This document shows positions 35,801-44,552 of a stretch of 64,000 nt of DNA, in pieces (within the stretch, counting starts at the first letter, position 1; each line of letters starts with the position of its first letter). The notes under the pieces were generated by a model. That model was not told the DNA's origin. It did no database searches and saw nothing but the letters and a program-made list of their open reading frames with translations. The position numbers and the translations under genes are program-made. The stretch covers positions 1 through 64,000 of the forward strand of contig JBBRVG010000001.1 in assembly GCA_038247115.1 (NCBI GenBank), in the 5' to 3' direction. Source of the DNA: Pseudaeromonas sp038247115. GTDB taxonomy: Bacteria > Pseudomonadota > Gammaproteobacteria > Enterobacterales > Aeromonadaceae.

Positions 35801-36101
35801 CGGTTCGCATTCCTAAGAGTCGATTAATAAAACCTTTGCGTCCTGTGCGCCAGTGCCGACACCTGTTCCCACTGTGGGCGGCGCGCCAAGCCGAAAACCG
35901 GCGACAGTTTACACGTTTTTGCCGGGATTATGCTGCAGAAGCTGCATCACACCTTTGCGCTAGCGCATAAACAGGCAGCGGAAAGGAGGGGCTTACTCCT
36001 CTTGCAGATCAGAGATTATGGTGAACCATCCGGAGATGTTGCCGTAGCGAGGGTGATGAAAACCGGCTGCACAGTGTCATGTTACAGCCGGCGAGTGGGG
36101 A
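35801..36101. other. Gene-free stretch between pgi and an HDOD gene
   Basis: These 301 bases hold the presumed promoter region of pgi on the minus strand (just above 35800) and the terminator of the HDOD gene (36056-36091). I see no convincing coding sequence; open frames here on the plus strand lack a ribosome site and family resemblance. Confidence 0.6.
36056..36091 (-). terminator. Intrinsic terminator of the 36.1-36.9 kb HDOD gene
   Basis: On the minus strand CCGGCTG and CAGCCGG pair around a 15-base loop that can extend by three more pairs, followed by TTTTCATC. It starts 10 bp after the HDOD gene stop. Confidence 0.75.
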
Positions 36102-36926
36102 TCAAGCAGCAATCAGTGCCGCGTAACCATGCCCTTGCTCCTGGAGCAGACGAGCTTCATTACGGCATTGCAGCCAGGATAAACCCAGGCGTTCCGCCAC
36201 TGCATGAGGCCAATCCTCGGGCTCCTCTTCGGGTATGTTTTCTTGCAGGATACTCAAGGCAATGGCCAGGTGGATCAGCGCCGCCTCATTCGAAAAGGGC
36301 TCGGCTTTCAGCGGATTATAGTGGTAGCGGATGGCGCGGCAGAAGCTGTCGGGGAAGTTCCACTGTTTGGCCAGTTCAGCACCAGTGTCGGCGTAGGTGA
36401 AGCCGACTACTGCCTGTTCGGCCGCAGCCCTGCCCTTGTGTGGCTCCAGATCACAGATGCGTAATACCAGGTTTTCGGGTAGACCCAGATGCATGATGAG
36501 TCGCCCCAAATCATATAGCAGGGCGCAGGTGAACACCTCTTCGCCCTTGTTGCCCTGGGTCTTGGACAGTTGCTTAGCCAGCGCAGCAACATCAAACACG
36601 TGGGCCCAGAAATGTTTCAGATCGATGCCGGGGACTGTCTTGAGCGAACCGGTGAGACTGCAGGCCAGTACCATGTTGCGAACCGTGTCGGTCCCCAATC
36701 TCACGGCCGCCTCCTTGACTGTGGCTATCTGTCGGCTACAGCCAAATTTGGCCGAGTTGGCCAGGCGCAGTAATTTGGCCGACAACACAGGGTCTTTGGC
36801 GACTTTCCCTGCGATCAACAAGAGATCCGGTTCGGGCTCATTGAAGCTCTGGATCAGCTCGCGCACCACTTCCGGCACGCTGGGCAAATTTTGCGGTTTG
36901 GAGAGTAACTCGGTCATCGTTGGCAT
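36102..36926 (-). CDS. HDOD-domain signalling protein
   Basis: A 274-residue protein consisting mainly of one HDOD domain, a metal-free relative of HD phosphohydrolases that acts as a scaffold in signalling. Conserved segments are LPSVPEVVRELIQSFNEPEP, KDPVLSAKLLRLANSAKFGC, VKEAAVRLGTDTVRNMVLA and SFCRAIRYHYNPL. I chose the ATG at 36926, with GGGGA upstream; ATGs at 36917 and 36938 are alternatives. No output domain is attached. It is distinct from the HDOD protein at 51.8-52.7 kb. Confidence 0.85.
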   Translation of the reverse strand: MPTMTELLSKPQNLPSVPEVVRELIQSFNEPEPDLLLIAGKVAKDPVLSAKLLRLANSAKFGCSRQIATVKEAAVRLGTDTVRNMVLACSLTGSLKTVPGIDLKHFWAHVFDVAALAKQLSKTQGNKGEEVFTCALLYDLGRLIMHLGLPENLVLRICDLEPHKGRAAAEQAVVGFTYADTGAELAKQWNFPDSFCRAIRYHYNPLKAEPFSNEAALIHLAIALSILQENIPEEEPEDWPHAVAERLGLSWLQCRNEARLLQEQGHGYAALIAA

Positions 36927-37137
36927 AAAGATCCCCATCAAACAGATAGTCGTGCATGGCGGCAAAAAGATACTTCTTGCTTACATCGACACTAAGTATG
37001 GGCAGCTTTTCCGCAGCGTGATGGAGAAAAGCCGTTTTACCATTGGGCTCACAGATCAGGAGCGCCGAGGCTTCACCAACTGGTGGCCAATCAGTATTTT
37101 GTTCCGGGGTATGGGATGGCTTGGTTGCATGACGGAC

Positions 37138-37160
37138 AAAAAAGGCCAGCATGGCTGGCC
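37138..37160 (-). terminator. Intrinsic terminator of cybC
   Basis: On the minus strand GGCCAGC-CAT-GCTGGCC is followed directly by TTTTTTGTCC. It lies 20 bp after the cytochrome b562 stop. Confidence 0.92.
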
Positions 37161-37180
37161 CTGTGACAAGGAGCAAAAGC

Positions 37181-37576
37181 TTAGACCTTCAGCTTTTTGT
37201 GATATTCCTTTTTAGTTTGTCCCATACCTTCGAGTGCAGCCTTGGCTTCATCCAGCTTGCCTGCATCCAGTAAGCCGATGGCGCCATCGATTTGCTTGAT
37301 CAGGCTGTCCAGTCCTTCCACATAGGCTTTACGCTCCGGACCATCGGCAGGCTGATCCTTGAAGTCCGGCGGAACTTGTTCTTTCGCATGCACCGAGTAC
37401 TCACGCAGCTTGGTCAGTTCGGCCTTCATGCTGGCTGCATCTCCAGCTTCACTGGCAGCACGCATGCTCTTGCCCATGGCTTTCATATCAGTTTTGACGG
37501 GATTAGCGGCCAACACAGGTGCAGTAAAACTGGCGGTTAACAACAGGGTGCAGCAAAGGGTTGCGATTTTTTTCAT
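37181..37576 (-). CDS. cybC: Soluble cytochrome b562
   Basis: A 131-residue periplasmic protein with a signal peptide (LCCTLLLTASFTAPVLA, cut after VLA). The mature part is a four-helix bundle with the two expected haem ligands: Met in the first helix (VKTDMKAMGKSM) and His in the last (KKEYHKKLKV, compare AYHQKYR in E. coli). Helix motifs ELTKLREYSVHAKEQVPPDF and LDSLIKQIDGAIGLLDAGK agree with the family. Function is probably electron transfer, but no partner is known. It has its own terminator. Confidence 0.9.
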   Translation of the reverse strand: MKKIATLCCTLLLTASFTAPVLAANPVKTDMKAMGKSMRAASEAGDAASMKAELTKLREYSVHAKEQVPPDFKDQPADGPERKAYVEGLDSLIKQIDGAIGLLDAGKLDEAKAALEGMGQTKKEYHKKLKV

Positions 37577-37710
37577 GGTCGAGCTCTCACCTTGGGGAAT
37601 GACAGTACAGAGTGTAAGCGCTTTGGCTTAAGCGTGGCTTAAGTGATACCGGAGTTAGCGACGGTTCGGCAATCCTTTTTAGTGCCAAATTACATTTATT
37701 CAACAGGGGT

Positions 37711-38598
37711 TCAGCTACCGCTTTGCTGGGCGGTTTCCCAGAAGGCTCGAATCAAGGGCTCATCCAACCGCCGTTTCTGCACACACAAGCCGACATCGAA
37801 TGGTTTAAACGTAGGGCGCGCCTCCAGGATCCGAACCTTGTCGCCCATGGGACTATGGTCAATGACAGCTTCGGGAACCAATCCAATTCCACAACCCAGT
37901 GCCACCATGCTGACGATGGCTTCGTTGCCAGCAACCTCGGCATAGACATTCGGGCTAATCCCCTTGTTACGAAACCACTGCTCGCAGCGTTTGCGCGCCA
38001 GTCCCTGCTCGGAGAGGATCACCGGCAGGTGTTCCCAATCCGGTTCATCCTCCTTGAGCCAGCGCGAAATCGGGCTGGCGGAACGAGGGGCTATGAAGAC
38101 GAGCGGTACCCGGCGCAGGGAAATGAAATGCAGCTTACCCGGCAGGGCGTCAGGACGGGCGGCGATTGCCATGTCGGCCTCCTCGGAAAGCACCTTGTCC
38201 ACCGCCAGAGCCGGATCGCCGGTTTCCAGCTTGATTTCCAGTTGTGGGTAACGGGCGCGAAAGCGGCCCAGGGTATCCGGCAGCAAAAAATAGCTGGCAG
38301 TCACCGAGCAATAGACTTTCAAGCGCCCTTGCAGCGGTTCGCCAACATGGCGCAATTCATGGCGTAACTTCTGCCACTCATCCAGCAGATGCAGGCCGAA
38401 TTCCCGTAATCGGTCACCCGCCGGGGTCAGGCTGACACTGCGGTTGTCCCGCTCGAACAGCGGACAGCCGACTTCCTGCTCCAGGCGCTGGATGGCGCGG
38501 CTCAAGGTGGATGGGCTCACCGCCATGGCGTCGGCGGTCTTGGCAAAATGCAGACTCTCGGCCAGATGCAGGAACAACTCCAGGTTGCGCAGGTCCAT
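37711..38598 (-). CDS. ilvY: LysR-type activator IlvY
   Basis: A 295-residue LysR regulator. The start MDLRNLELFLHLAESLHFAK is supported by GAGGA upstream and by similarity to the E. coli IlvY start. The helix-turn-helix contains AVSPSTLSRAIQRLEQEVGC. The C-terminal inducer-binding domain senses acetolactate or acetohydroxybutyrate in the known protein. It is divergent from ilvC, the classic arrangement in which IlvY activates ilvC and represses itself. Confidence 0.93.
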   Translation of the reverse strand: MDLRNLELFLHLAESLHFAKTADAMAVSPSTLSRAIQRLEQEVGCPLFERDNRSVSLTPAGDRLREFGLHLLDEWQKLRHELRHVGEPLQGRLKVYCSVTASYFLLPDTLGRFRARYPQLEIKLETGDPALAVDKVLSEEADMAIAARPDALPGKLHFISLRRVPLVFIAPRSASPISRWLKEDEPDWEHLPVILSEQGLARKRCEQWFRNKGISPNVYAEVAGNEAIVSMVALGCGIGLVPEAVIDHSPMGDKVRILEARPTFKPFDVGLCVQKRRLDEPLIRAFWETAQQSGS

Positions 38599-38692
38599 GA
38601 ATAAAATCCTCTTCGCAGCCTCTTCGGCTGGATCCAGGCGGAGAGACTTCATGTTTCGTAAAATGCAACAGTCTGTTTCGAATATATCATTT

Positions 38693-38719
38693 CAGGCAAC
38701 GATTTGCCTGGGCTATAGT
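38693..38719 (+). promoter_or_regulatory. Candidate IlvY operator and ilvC promoter
   Basis: A palindrome with 7-bp arms, CAGGCAA-CGAT-TTGCCTG (38693-38710), lies in the ilvY-ilvC gap, directly before a -10-like TATAGT (38714-38719). No good -35 box is present, as expected for an activator-dependent promoter. LysR sites often show T-N11-A dyads like this one. Confidence 0.5.
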
Positions 38720-38778
38720 GCTGCGGTTGCTGCCTCATGCGGGCACATGGAATTCACAGTTTTTTTACGGAGCCAACC

Positions 38779-40263
38779 ATGTCTAACTACTTCAATACCC
38801 TGAATCTGCGTCAGCAGCTGGCCCAACTGGGCAAATGTCGTTTCATGAACCGTGATGAATTCGCCACCGGTTGCGATTTCCTCAAGGGCAAGAAAGTCGT
38901 CATCATTGGTTGTGGTGCCCAGGGTCTGAACCAGGGTCTGAACATGCGTGACTCCGGCCTGGATGTGGCCTACGCCCTGCGTGCCGAAGCCATTGCCGAG
39001 CGCCGCAAATCCTGGCAACAAGCGACTGCCAATGGTTTCGTGGTTGATACCTACGAGAATCTGGTTCCGACTGCCGACCTTGTGGTGAACCTGACTCCGG
39101 ACAAACAGCACACCAGCGTGGTCAAGGCCGTCATGCCGCTGATGAAGGAAGGCGCCGCTCTGGGTTACTCCCATGGCTTCAACATCGTTGAAGAGGGCAC
39201 CCAGGTTCGTAAGGATCTGACCGTGGTCATGGTTGCTCCGAAGTGCCCGGGTACCGAAGTGCGCGAAGAGTACAAGCGTGGCTTCGGGGTTCCAACCCTG
39301 ATCGCCGTTCACCCGGAAAATGATCCGCGCGGTGAAGGCATGGCCATCGCTAAGGCGTGGGCTGCTGCAACCGGTGGTCACCGTGCCGGTGTGCTGGAAT
39401 CCTCCTTCGTCGCTGAAGTGAAGTCGGATCTTATGGGTGAACAGACCATTCTGTGTGGCATGCTGCAAGCCGGTTCTATCCTCTGCTACGACAAGATGGT
39501 CGCCGGTGGTATGGATGCCGGTTACGCCAGCAAGCTGATCCAGTTCGGTTGGGAAACCATCACCGAAGCGCTGAAGCAGGGTGGTATCACCACCATGATG
39601 GATCGCCTGACCAACCCGGCCAAGCTGAAGGCGTTCGAGCTGGCGGAAGAGATGAAGGATCTGCTGCGTCCGCTGTTCCAGAAGCACATGGATGACATCA
39701 TCGGCGGTGCTTTCTCCTCCGGCATGATGGCTGACTGGGCCAATGACGATGCCAAGCTGTTGGGCTGGCGCGAAGAGACCGGTAAGAGTGCTTTCGAGAA
39801 CTCTCCGACCTTCGCCGGTAACATCAGCGAGCAAGAATATTTTGATCACGGCATCCTGATGGTCGCCATGGTCGAGGCCGGTGTCGAACTGGCGTTCGAA
39901 ACCATGGTCTCTTCCGGCATCATCGAAGAGTCTGCCTATTACGAATCACTGCACGAACTGCCGCTGATCGCCAACACCATAGCCCGTAAGCGCCTGTACG
40001 AGATGAACGTGGTCATCTCCGATACCGCTGAATACGGTAACTACCTGTTTGCCAACGCGGCCGTGCCGTTGCTGCGTGACCACATCATGCCGAAGGTGAG
40101 CCTGGATGTGATTGGTAAGGGTCTGGCTGTTCAGTCCAATGGCGTGGATAACGTGGTGCTGGTGCAAGTCAACGACAGCATCCGCAACCACCCGATCGAA
40201 GCGATCGGCAAGGTACTGCGTGGCTACATGAAAGACATGAAGCGCATCGCCGTCGGCGGTTAA
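38779..40263 (+). CDS. ilvC: Ketol-acid reductoisomerase IlvC (long, class II form)
   Basis: A 494-residue enzyme of valine, leucine and isoleucine synthesis, converting acetolactate and acetohydroxybutyrate with NADPH. The long form is typical of enterobacteria and relatives. It starts MSNYFNTLNLRQQLAQLG after ACGGAG. The NADPH-binding segment is KKVVIIGCGAQGLNQGLN. Metal-binding and catalytic parts include MVAPKCPGTEVREEYKRGFG and a C-terminal duplicated knot domain. It ends with a strong terminator. Confidence 0.97.
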   Translation: MSNYFNTLNLRQQLAQLGKCRFMNRDEFATGCDFLKGKKVVIIGCGAQGLNQGLNMRDSGLDVAYALRAEAIAERRKSWQQATANGFVVDTYENLVPTADLVVNLTPDKQHTSVVKAVMPLMKEGAALGYSHGFNIVEEGTQVRKDLTVVMVAPKCPGTEVREEYKRGFGVPTLIAVHPENDPRGEGMAIAKAWAAATGGHRAGVLESSFVAEVKSDLMGEQTILCGMLQAGSILCYDKMVAGGMDAGYASKLIQFGWETITEALKQGGITTMMDRLTNPAKLKAFELAEEMKDLLRPLFQKHMDDIIGGAFSSGMMADWANDDAKLLGWREETGKSAFENSPTFAGNISEQEYFDHGILMVAMVEAGVELAFETMVSSGIIEESAYYESLHELPLIANTIARKRLYEMNVVISDTAEYGNYLFANAAVPLLRDHIMPKVSLDVIGKGLAVQSNGVDNVVLVQVNDSIRNHPIEAIGKVLRGYMKDMKRIAVGG

Positions 40264-40345
40264 TCGGTTCGTTCCGCAACTTTTTTCTTCCCTGTGCAAG
40301 CCAGCCGTTGGGCTGGCTTGTCACTCACCCCACAAGGGTTTCTTG

Positions 40346-40374
40346 ACCGCCTTATCCAGGCGGTTTTCTTTTTT
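40346..40374 (+). terminator. Intrinsic terminator of ilvC
   Basis: ACCGCCT-TATCC-AGGCGGT is followed by TTTCTTTTTT. It lies 83 bp past the ilvC stop; a second hairpin (AAGCCAGCC / GGCTGGCTT) without T tract lies in between. Confidence 0.88.
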
Positions 40375-40483
40375 GTGGCGGTTGCCATCACTCAGGCCAT
40401 GGGAACCATATGGTTTGCGTTGTGGCTTGATCGGCAAATTGCGCCTCAATCGGTTCTGCCATGACCGAATTATCGACACAAGT

Positions 40484-40535
40484 TGAGATCTTTTCTCATT
40501 TGTAGTTGAGATCTTATCTCATCTGAATTTATACT
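40484..40535 (+). promoter_or_regulatory. Siderophore operon promoter with two tandem palindromic operators
   Basis: Two 15-bp palindromes lie 23 bp apart: TGAGATCTTTTCTCA (40484-40498, one mismatched pair) and TGAGATCTTATCTCA (40507-40521, arms TGAGAT/ATCTCA perfect). The second overlaps a -35 box TTGAGA (40506-40511), with 18 bp to a -10 box TATACT (40530-40535). This is the layout of a repressed promoter. Ends TGA...TCA recall the Fur 7-1-7 core TGATAATnATTATCA, but only 8 of 14 positions agree, so another regulator is possible. Confidence 0.65.
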
Positions 40536-40578
40536 GCGCCGTCTTCGATTCTATGACTCAGCTCACAAGGAATGGCGC

Positions 40579-42777
40579 ATGTCTGTTTTCCCCCGCACTG
40601 TATCTGCTGTTGATTCGACAGCCTCGCCCTTGGCTCTGGCGATTCGCCTGGTCTTGTTGACACCTCTAGTGGCAGCTCCAGTTTTTGCGGCCACACCACA
40701 GCCGGAGGTGACTCCGCTGGCGACAGGAACCTCTGCCGCAGCCGAGACACAAGTGGCGGCAGTTCTGGTCACCGCCAACAGTGATGTAGGGACCACAGAA
40801 GGCAGCGGCTCCTACACCACCGCCAGCACCAGTACGGCGACCAAGCTGCCACTGACCCTGCGCGAGACGCCGCAGTCCGTGACTGTGGTGACTCAGCAAA
40901 AGATGGAGGATTTCAATCAGACCTCCATCAACGACGTGCTGGGTAGCGTCGCCGGGGTAACAGTCGAGAAAATTGAAACCGACCGCACCTATTACACCTC
41001 CCGGGGTTTCGATATCACCAACTTCCAGGTCGATGGTCTGGGCCTGCCTTTGGCCAATGGCAACGTCAACGGCGATCTGGACACCGCCATCTATGATCGC
41101 GTCGAGGTGATCCGTGGCGCAAACGGACTGATGACGGGGGCGGGTAATCCATCGGCCACCGTCAACATGGTGCGCAAGCGTCCGACCACCGAGTTTCAGG
41201 CCTCGGTCAAGGGATCGGCAGGCTCCTGGGAAAATGGTCGTGCCGAGATGGATGTCTCCGGCTCCCTGGTGGAATCGGACAAGCTGCGCGGCCGGACTGT
41301 GGTGGTGAAGCAGAACAAGGAGTCCTACCTGGATCGCTACGCCAACGACAAGACTGTGGTTTACGGTGTGGTGGAAGGAGATGTGACCGATAGCACCCTG
41401 TTGACTCTGGGATACAGCCTGCAGAAGAGTGATAGTGATAGCCCTATGTGGGGCGCGCTGCCTCTGTACTACACCGATGGATCACCGACCGATTACGATG
41501 TCTCCACCAGTACCTCGTCCGATTGGTCCTACTGGAACGTAGATAATCGTCGTGCCTTTGCTGAACTGAGCCAGACCTTTGCCAACGGTTGGCAGGGTAA
41601 GGCGGTTTATAACTTTATCGATACTCGCCAGGATTCCCGACTGTTCTATATGTATATGAATCCTGACAAGACCACGGGTGAAGGCCTGTTGAGCTATCCG
41701 GGTCTCTACCAGATGCATATGAAGCAGCATGTGACAGACGTGACCGCATCCGGTCCGTTCCGCCTATTGGGCCGTGATCATCAGTTGGTGGTGGGCGGCA
41801 CAGTTTCACGCTCCACGGTGGATGAGCTCTCCCTCTACAGCAACGATATCGGCACCCAGTTGCCACCGTTGGAAAACTGGGATGGCAGCTATACCAAACC
41901 TGTGTTTGATCTCTATCCGAATGGCAGTTACTGGAATGATCAGGAAGTAGCCGGCTATCTGGCCGCGCGTTTCAGCATCATGAAGGATCTCTCCTGGATC
42001 GTCGGTAGCCGTCTGACCAGTTGGGAAACTGAAGGGCAGAGCTATGGCGTGGCCAAGTCGATGGCCGTCCATGGCGAGCTGACGCCCTATACCGGTCTGG
42101 TCTATGACCTGACCGATCAGGTTTCAACCTATGCCAGCTATACCACCATCTTCACCCCGCAACGGGCGTCGGATATCAATCGCAAGCAACTCGATCCGGT
42201 CGATGGCATCAGCTACGAAACCGGAGTCAAGGGTGAATTCCTGGATGGTGCGCTCAACACCAGCCTGGCGTTGTTCCAGACCCGACAAAACAATCTGGCC
42301 CAGATCGCGGGGACCATGCCGGACAATGCCACCGAGTATTACTACGAGGGTGTCGATGGCGTGCGCAGCCAGGGCTATGAGCTGGAAGCCTCCGGTATGG
42401 TGATGGCCGATTGGCAGCTGGCTGCCAGCTATACCAATTTCTCGATCCAGGACGCCGATGGCAATGCCACCAAGACCTACACCCCGAAGCAGCTGCTCAA
42501 ACTGGCCTCTACCTATCAGCTGGCCAAGTGGAAACTGGGTGGATCCTTGAACTGGCAGGATGAAATTTCCCGCATCAACGGAGCCGGGACGACGACTAAG
42601 CAGGGTAGCTATGCCTTGCTGAACCTGATGGCCCGCTATGACATTAACAAGCAGTGGCACACCCAGCTGAATGTGGACAACGTCACCGACAAGAAGTATC
42701 TGAACAGCCTGTACTGGGATCAGGGCTTCTATGGTGCGCCACGTAGCTTCATGCTGATGACGGGCTGGAACTTCTGA
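40579..42777 (+). CDS. TonB-dependent ferric-siderophore receptor (FhuE/FoxA-like)
   Basis: A 732-residue outer-membrane receptor. The signal peptide ends near PVFAATPQ. The TonB box region is AAVLVTANSD. The plug domain contains LPLTLRETPQSVTVVTQQKM, INDVLGSVAGVTVEKIET and YDRVEVIRGANGLMTGAGNP, all FhuE/hydroxamate-receptor-like. The barrel ends in YGAPRSFMLMTGWNF with a C-terminal Phe. It probably takes up a coprogen- or rhodotorulate-type hydroxamate, but substrate is not determinable here. AAGGAA precedes the ATG. It is the first gene of an eight-gene iron operon. Confidence 0.9.
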   Translation: MSVFPRTVSAVDSTASPLALAIRLVLLTPLVAAPVFAATPQPEVTPLATGTSAAAETQVAAVLVTANSDVGTTEGSGSYTTASTSTATKLPLTLRETPQSVTVVTQQKMEDFNQTSINDVLGSVAGVTVEKIETDRTYYTSRGFDITNFQVDGLGLPLANGNVNGDLDTAIYDRVEVIRGANGLMTGAGNPSATVNMVRKRPTTEFQASVKGSAGSWENGRAEMDVSGSLVESDKLRGRTVVVKQNKESYLDRYANDKTVVYGVVEGDVTDSTLLTLGYSLQKSDSDSPMWGALPLYYTDGSPTDYDVSTSTSSDWSYWNVDNRRAFAELSQTFANGWQGKAVYNFIDTRQDSRLFYMYMNPDKTTGEGLLSYPGLYQMHMKQHVTDVTASGPFRLLGRDHQLVVGGTVSRSTVDELSLYSNDIGTQLPPLENWDGSYTKPVFDLYPNGSYWNDQEVAGYLAARFSIMKDLSWIVGSRLTSWETEGQSYGVAKSMAVHGELTPYTGLVYDLTDQVSTYASYTTIFTPQRASDINRKQLDPVDGISYETGVKGEFLDGALNTSLALFQTRQNNLAQIAGTMPDNATEYYYEGVDGVRSQGYELEASGMVMADWQLAASYTNFSIQDADGNATKTYTPKQLLKLASTYQLAKWKLGGSLNWQDEISRINGAGTTTKQGSYALLNLMARYDINKQWHTQLNVDNVTDKKYLNSLYWDQGFYGAPRSFMLMTGWNF

Positions 42778-42801
42778 TGATGTTGATGCGGTGCGAGCGC
42801 C

Positions 42802-43788
42802 ATGACGGCTGAGCGGGCGAGTCTCTCACCCTCTGGAGCAGATGAGGCTCTGTCTCGTCTGCTCCAGTCTGGGGCTGAACCCTTCGCCTCGCTGCAGACG
42901 ATCTGGCAGAGCTCGCTCGCCCCCTGGTTGCCGTCGATGACTGGGGATACCGAAACCATGGCTGTTCCTGTGGACGCCCTAGATTCAGATGCCGAATTGG
43001 CGGCTCGTCTGCTGTCATTTGCCGTGGAGCAACACCCTGATTTACCCCGGGTTGCGACGCTGACGGAGCTGGATCCACTGCAGGCGGAGTCGCTGGCATC
43101 GGAATGGTCGCGGTCACTGTTCTACCGTCTGGTGGTACCTGTATTGAGTGTGCTGCTGCTCACAGGGCGCCTGTTGTCATACCGACTGCACTGGACGCCG
43201 GATCAGAGCGTTGCTGGCTTGCTTTTGCCTCACGGTGGTCTTTCCCAGTCGGTTCTTTGGGCATCGGTGCAATCGGCTAAACAGCCGGCGTCCTTGCCGG
43301 ATGCCTCTGTTGACGACTTGGCCGAGCACGAGCAATCGCTGACCTCGGCCACACTCTCATGGTGGCTGGAGCAGGAGTTCTTGCCTCGGGTGCAGCAATT
43401 GGAGCGGGTGACGGGCTGCCGAGGCCGGATCCTTTGGTGCACGCTGGCGACGTACTGGCGTTGGTGGTTGCAGTCGGCCGAATTGGCCGAGTGCCTGGAA
43501 ACTCTGTCATCGGATCAAGCGCCGTTTGCCAAATCCCGACACGCCCAGGCGCTGGAATTTATCGAGCAGGCGAGCCTGCCAATGTCGGCGCTGTATGAAC
43601 CGACCCGGTTACTGCAACTGGGTCGTAATCCCTTGTATCAGCCCTTGCGTCTACGTACTTCGGGCGGACAACCGGTCTGGGTGCGTCGGATTTGTTGTCA
43701 GCGTTATCAATTACCCGGTCTGGCGTTGTGTAGCTATTGCCCACTGGTTCAGGCGCCTGCGTTACGGCGTCGAGGAGTCTCTTCATGA
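42802..43788 (+). CDS. FhuF-like ferric-siderophore reductase
   Basis: A 328-residue cytoplasmic protein. The C-terminus carries the FhuF 2Fe-2S motif C-C-x10-C-x2-C in RRICCQRYQLPGLALCSYC (Cys 298, 299, 310, 313). The rest is poorly conserved but has the Trp/Leu-rich helical body of the family (WWLEQEFLPRVQQLE). It would release iron by reduction of the imported ferric hydroxamate. It starts 24 bp after the receptor and overlaps the ABC ATPase gene (ATGA). Confidence 0.85.
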   Translation: MTAERASLSPSGADEALSRLLQSGAEPFASLQTIWQSSLAPWLPSMTGDTETMAVPVDALDSDAELAARLLSFAVEQHPDLPRVATLTELDPLQAESLASEWSRSLFYRLVVPVLSVLLLTGRLLSYRLHWTPDQSVAGLLLPHGGLSQSVLWASVQSAKQPASLPDASVDDLAEHEQSLTSATLSWWLEQEFLPRVQQLERVTGCRGRILWCTLATYWRWWLQSAELAECLETLSSDQAPFAKSRHAQALEFIEQASLPMSALYEPTRLLQLGRNPLYQPLRLRTSGGQPVWVRRICCQRYQLPGLALCSYCPLVQAPALRRRGVSS

Positions 43789-44552
43789 TCACGCTCGAGC
43801 AGGTGCACTTTACGCTGGGTGATCGCACCTTGCTGCAGCCTCTGGATCTGCAACTTCCCCATGGCCAAGTCTGTGGCCTTATTGGTCACAATGGCTCTGG
43901 CAAGTCCACGCTGGTCAAGCTACTCGCCCGGCAGCAGCCGGTCAGCGGTGGCCAAATATCCTTGGATGGTCGGGCTCTGGGCTCCTATTCCAACCGTGAA
44001 TTTGCCCAGCGGGTCGCCTATTTGCCCCAACAGCCCGCAACCACGGATCAGCTGACGGTGCGTGAGCTGGTCCGTTTCGGCCGTCAGCCCTGGCATGGTC
44101 TGTTGGGCCGATTCGGCGATGCGGATCGCCACGCCGTGGAGCGCGCCATGGTGCTGACCCAGGTGGAGCCTTATGCCAGCCGGCTGGTGGAGTCTCTCTC
44201 TGGTGGCGAACGGCAGCGGGTCTGGCTGGCAGCCCTGATTGCCCAGCAGACTCGCTATCTGCTGCTGGATGAGCCGACCTCGGCGCTGGATATCGCCCAT
44301 CAGGTGGAGGTGTTGGCGCTGATCCGGCAATTAAGCCATGAGCTGGATCTGGGCGTGGTGCTGGTATTGCACGATATCAATATGGCCGCTCGCTATTGCG
44401 ACCAGTTGGTGGCGTTGCGGGACGGAGCCTTGCTGCGACAGGGCACTCCCCATGAGCTGATGACAGCGGCGACCCTGCAGGCTATCTACCAGCTGCCGAT
44501 GCAGGTGTTACCTCATCCGGTGACTGGTGAACCTGTGAGCCTGGTGTTGTGA
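43785..44552 (+). CDS. Iron-siderophore ABC transporter ATPase (FhuC-like)
   Basis: A 255-residue ATP-binding subunit. Walker A is GLIGHNGSGKSTLVKLLA, the signature is ESLSGGERQRVWLAALIA and Walker B is YLLLDEPTSALDIAHQ, with the switch His in LVLHDINMAARYCD. These match FhuC/FepC proteins. It overlaps both neighbours by 1-4 bp, so it is part of a tightly coupled import unit. Confidence 0.93.
   Translation: MITLEQVHFTLGDRTLLQPLDLQLPHGQVCGLIGHNGSGKSTLVKLLARQQPVSGGQISLDGRALGSYSNREFAQRVAYLPQQPATTDQLTVRELVRFGRQPWHGLLGRFGDADRHAVERAMVLTQVEPYASRLVESLSGGERQRVWLAALIAQQTRYLLLDEPTSALDIAHQVEVLALIRQLSHELDLGVVLVLHDINMAARYCDQLVALRDGALLRQGTPHELMTAATLQAIYQLPMQVLPHPVTGEPVSLVL

Noticed and set aside
36838..37176. 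An open frame of 112 codons overlapping the start of the HDOD gene on the same strand, with some protein-like stretches
   Set aside because: It runs through the cybC terminator, has no ribosome site and overlaps the HDOD start in another frame; no family resemblance.
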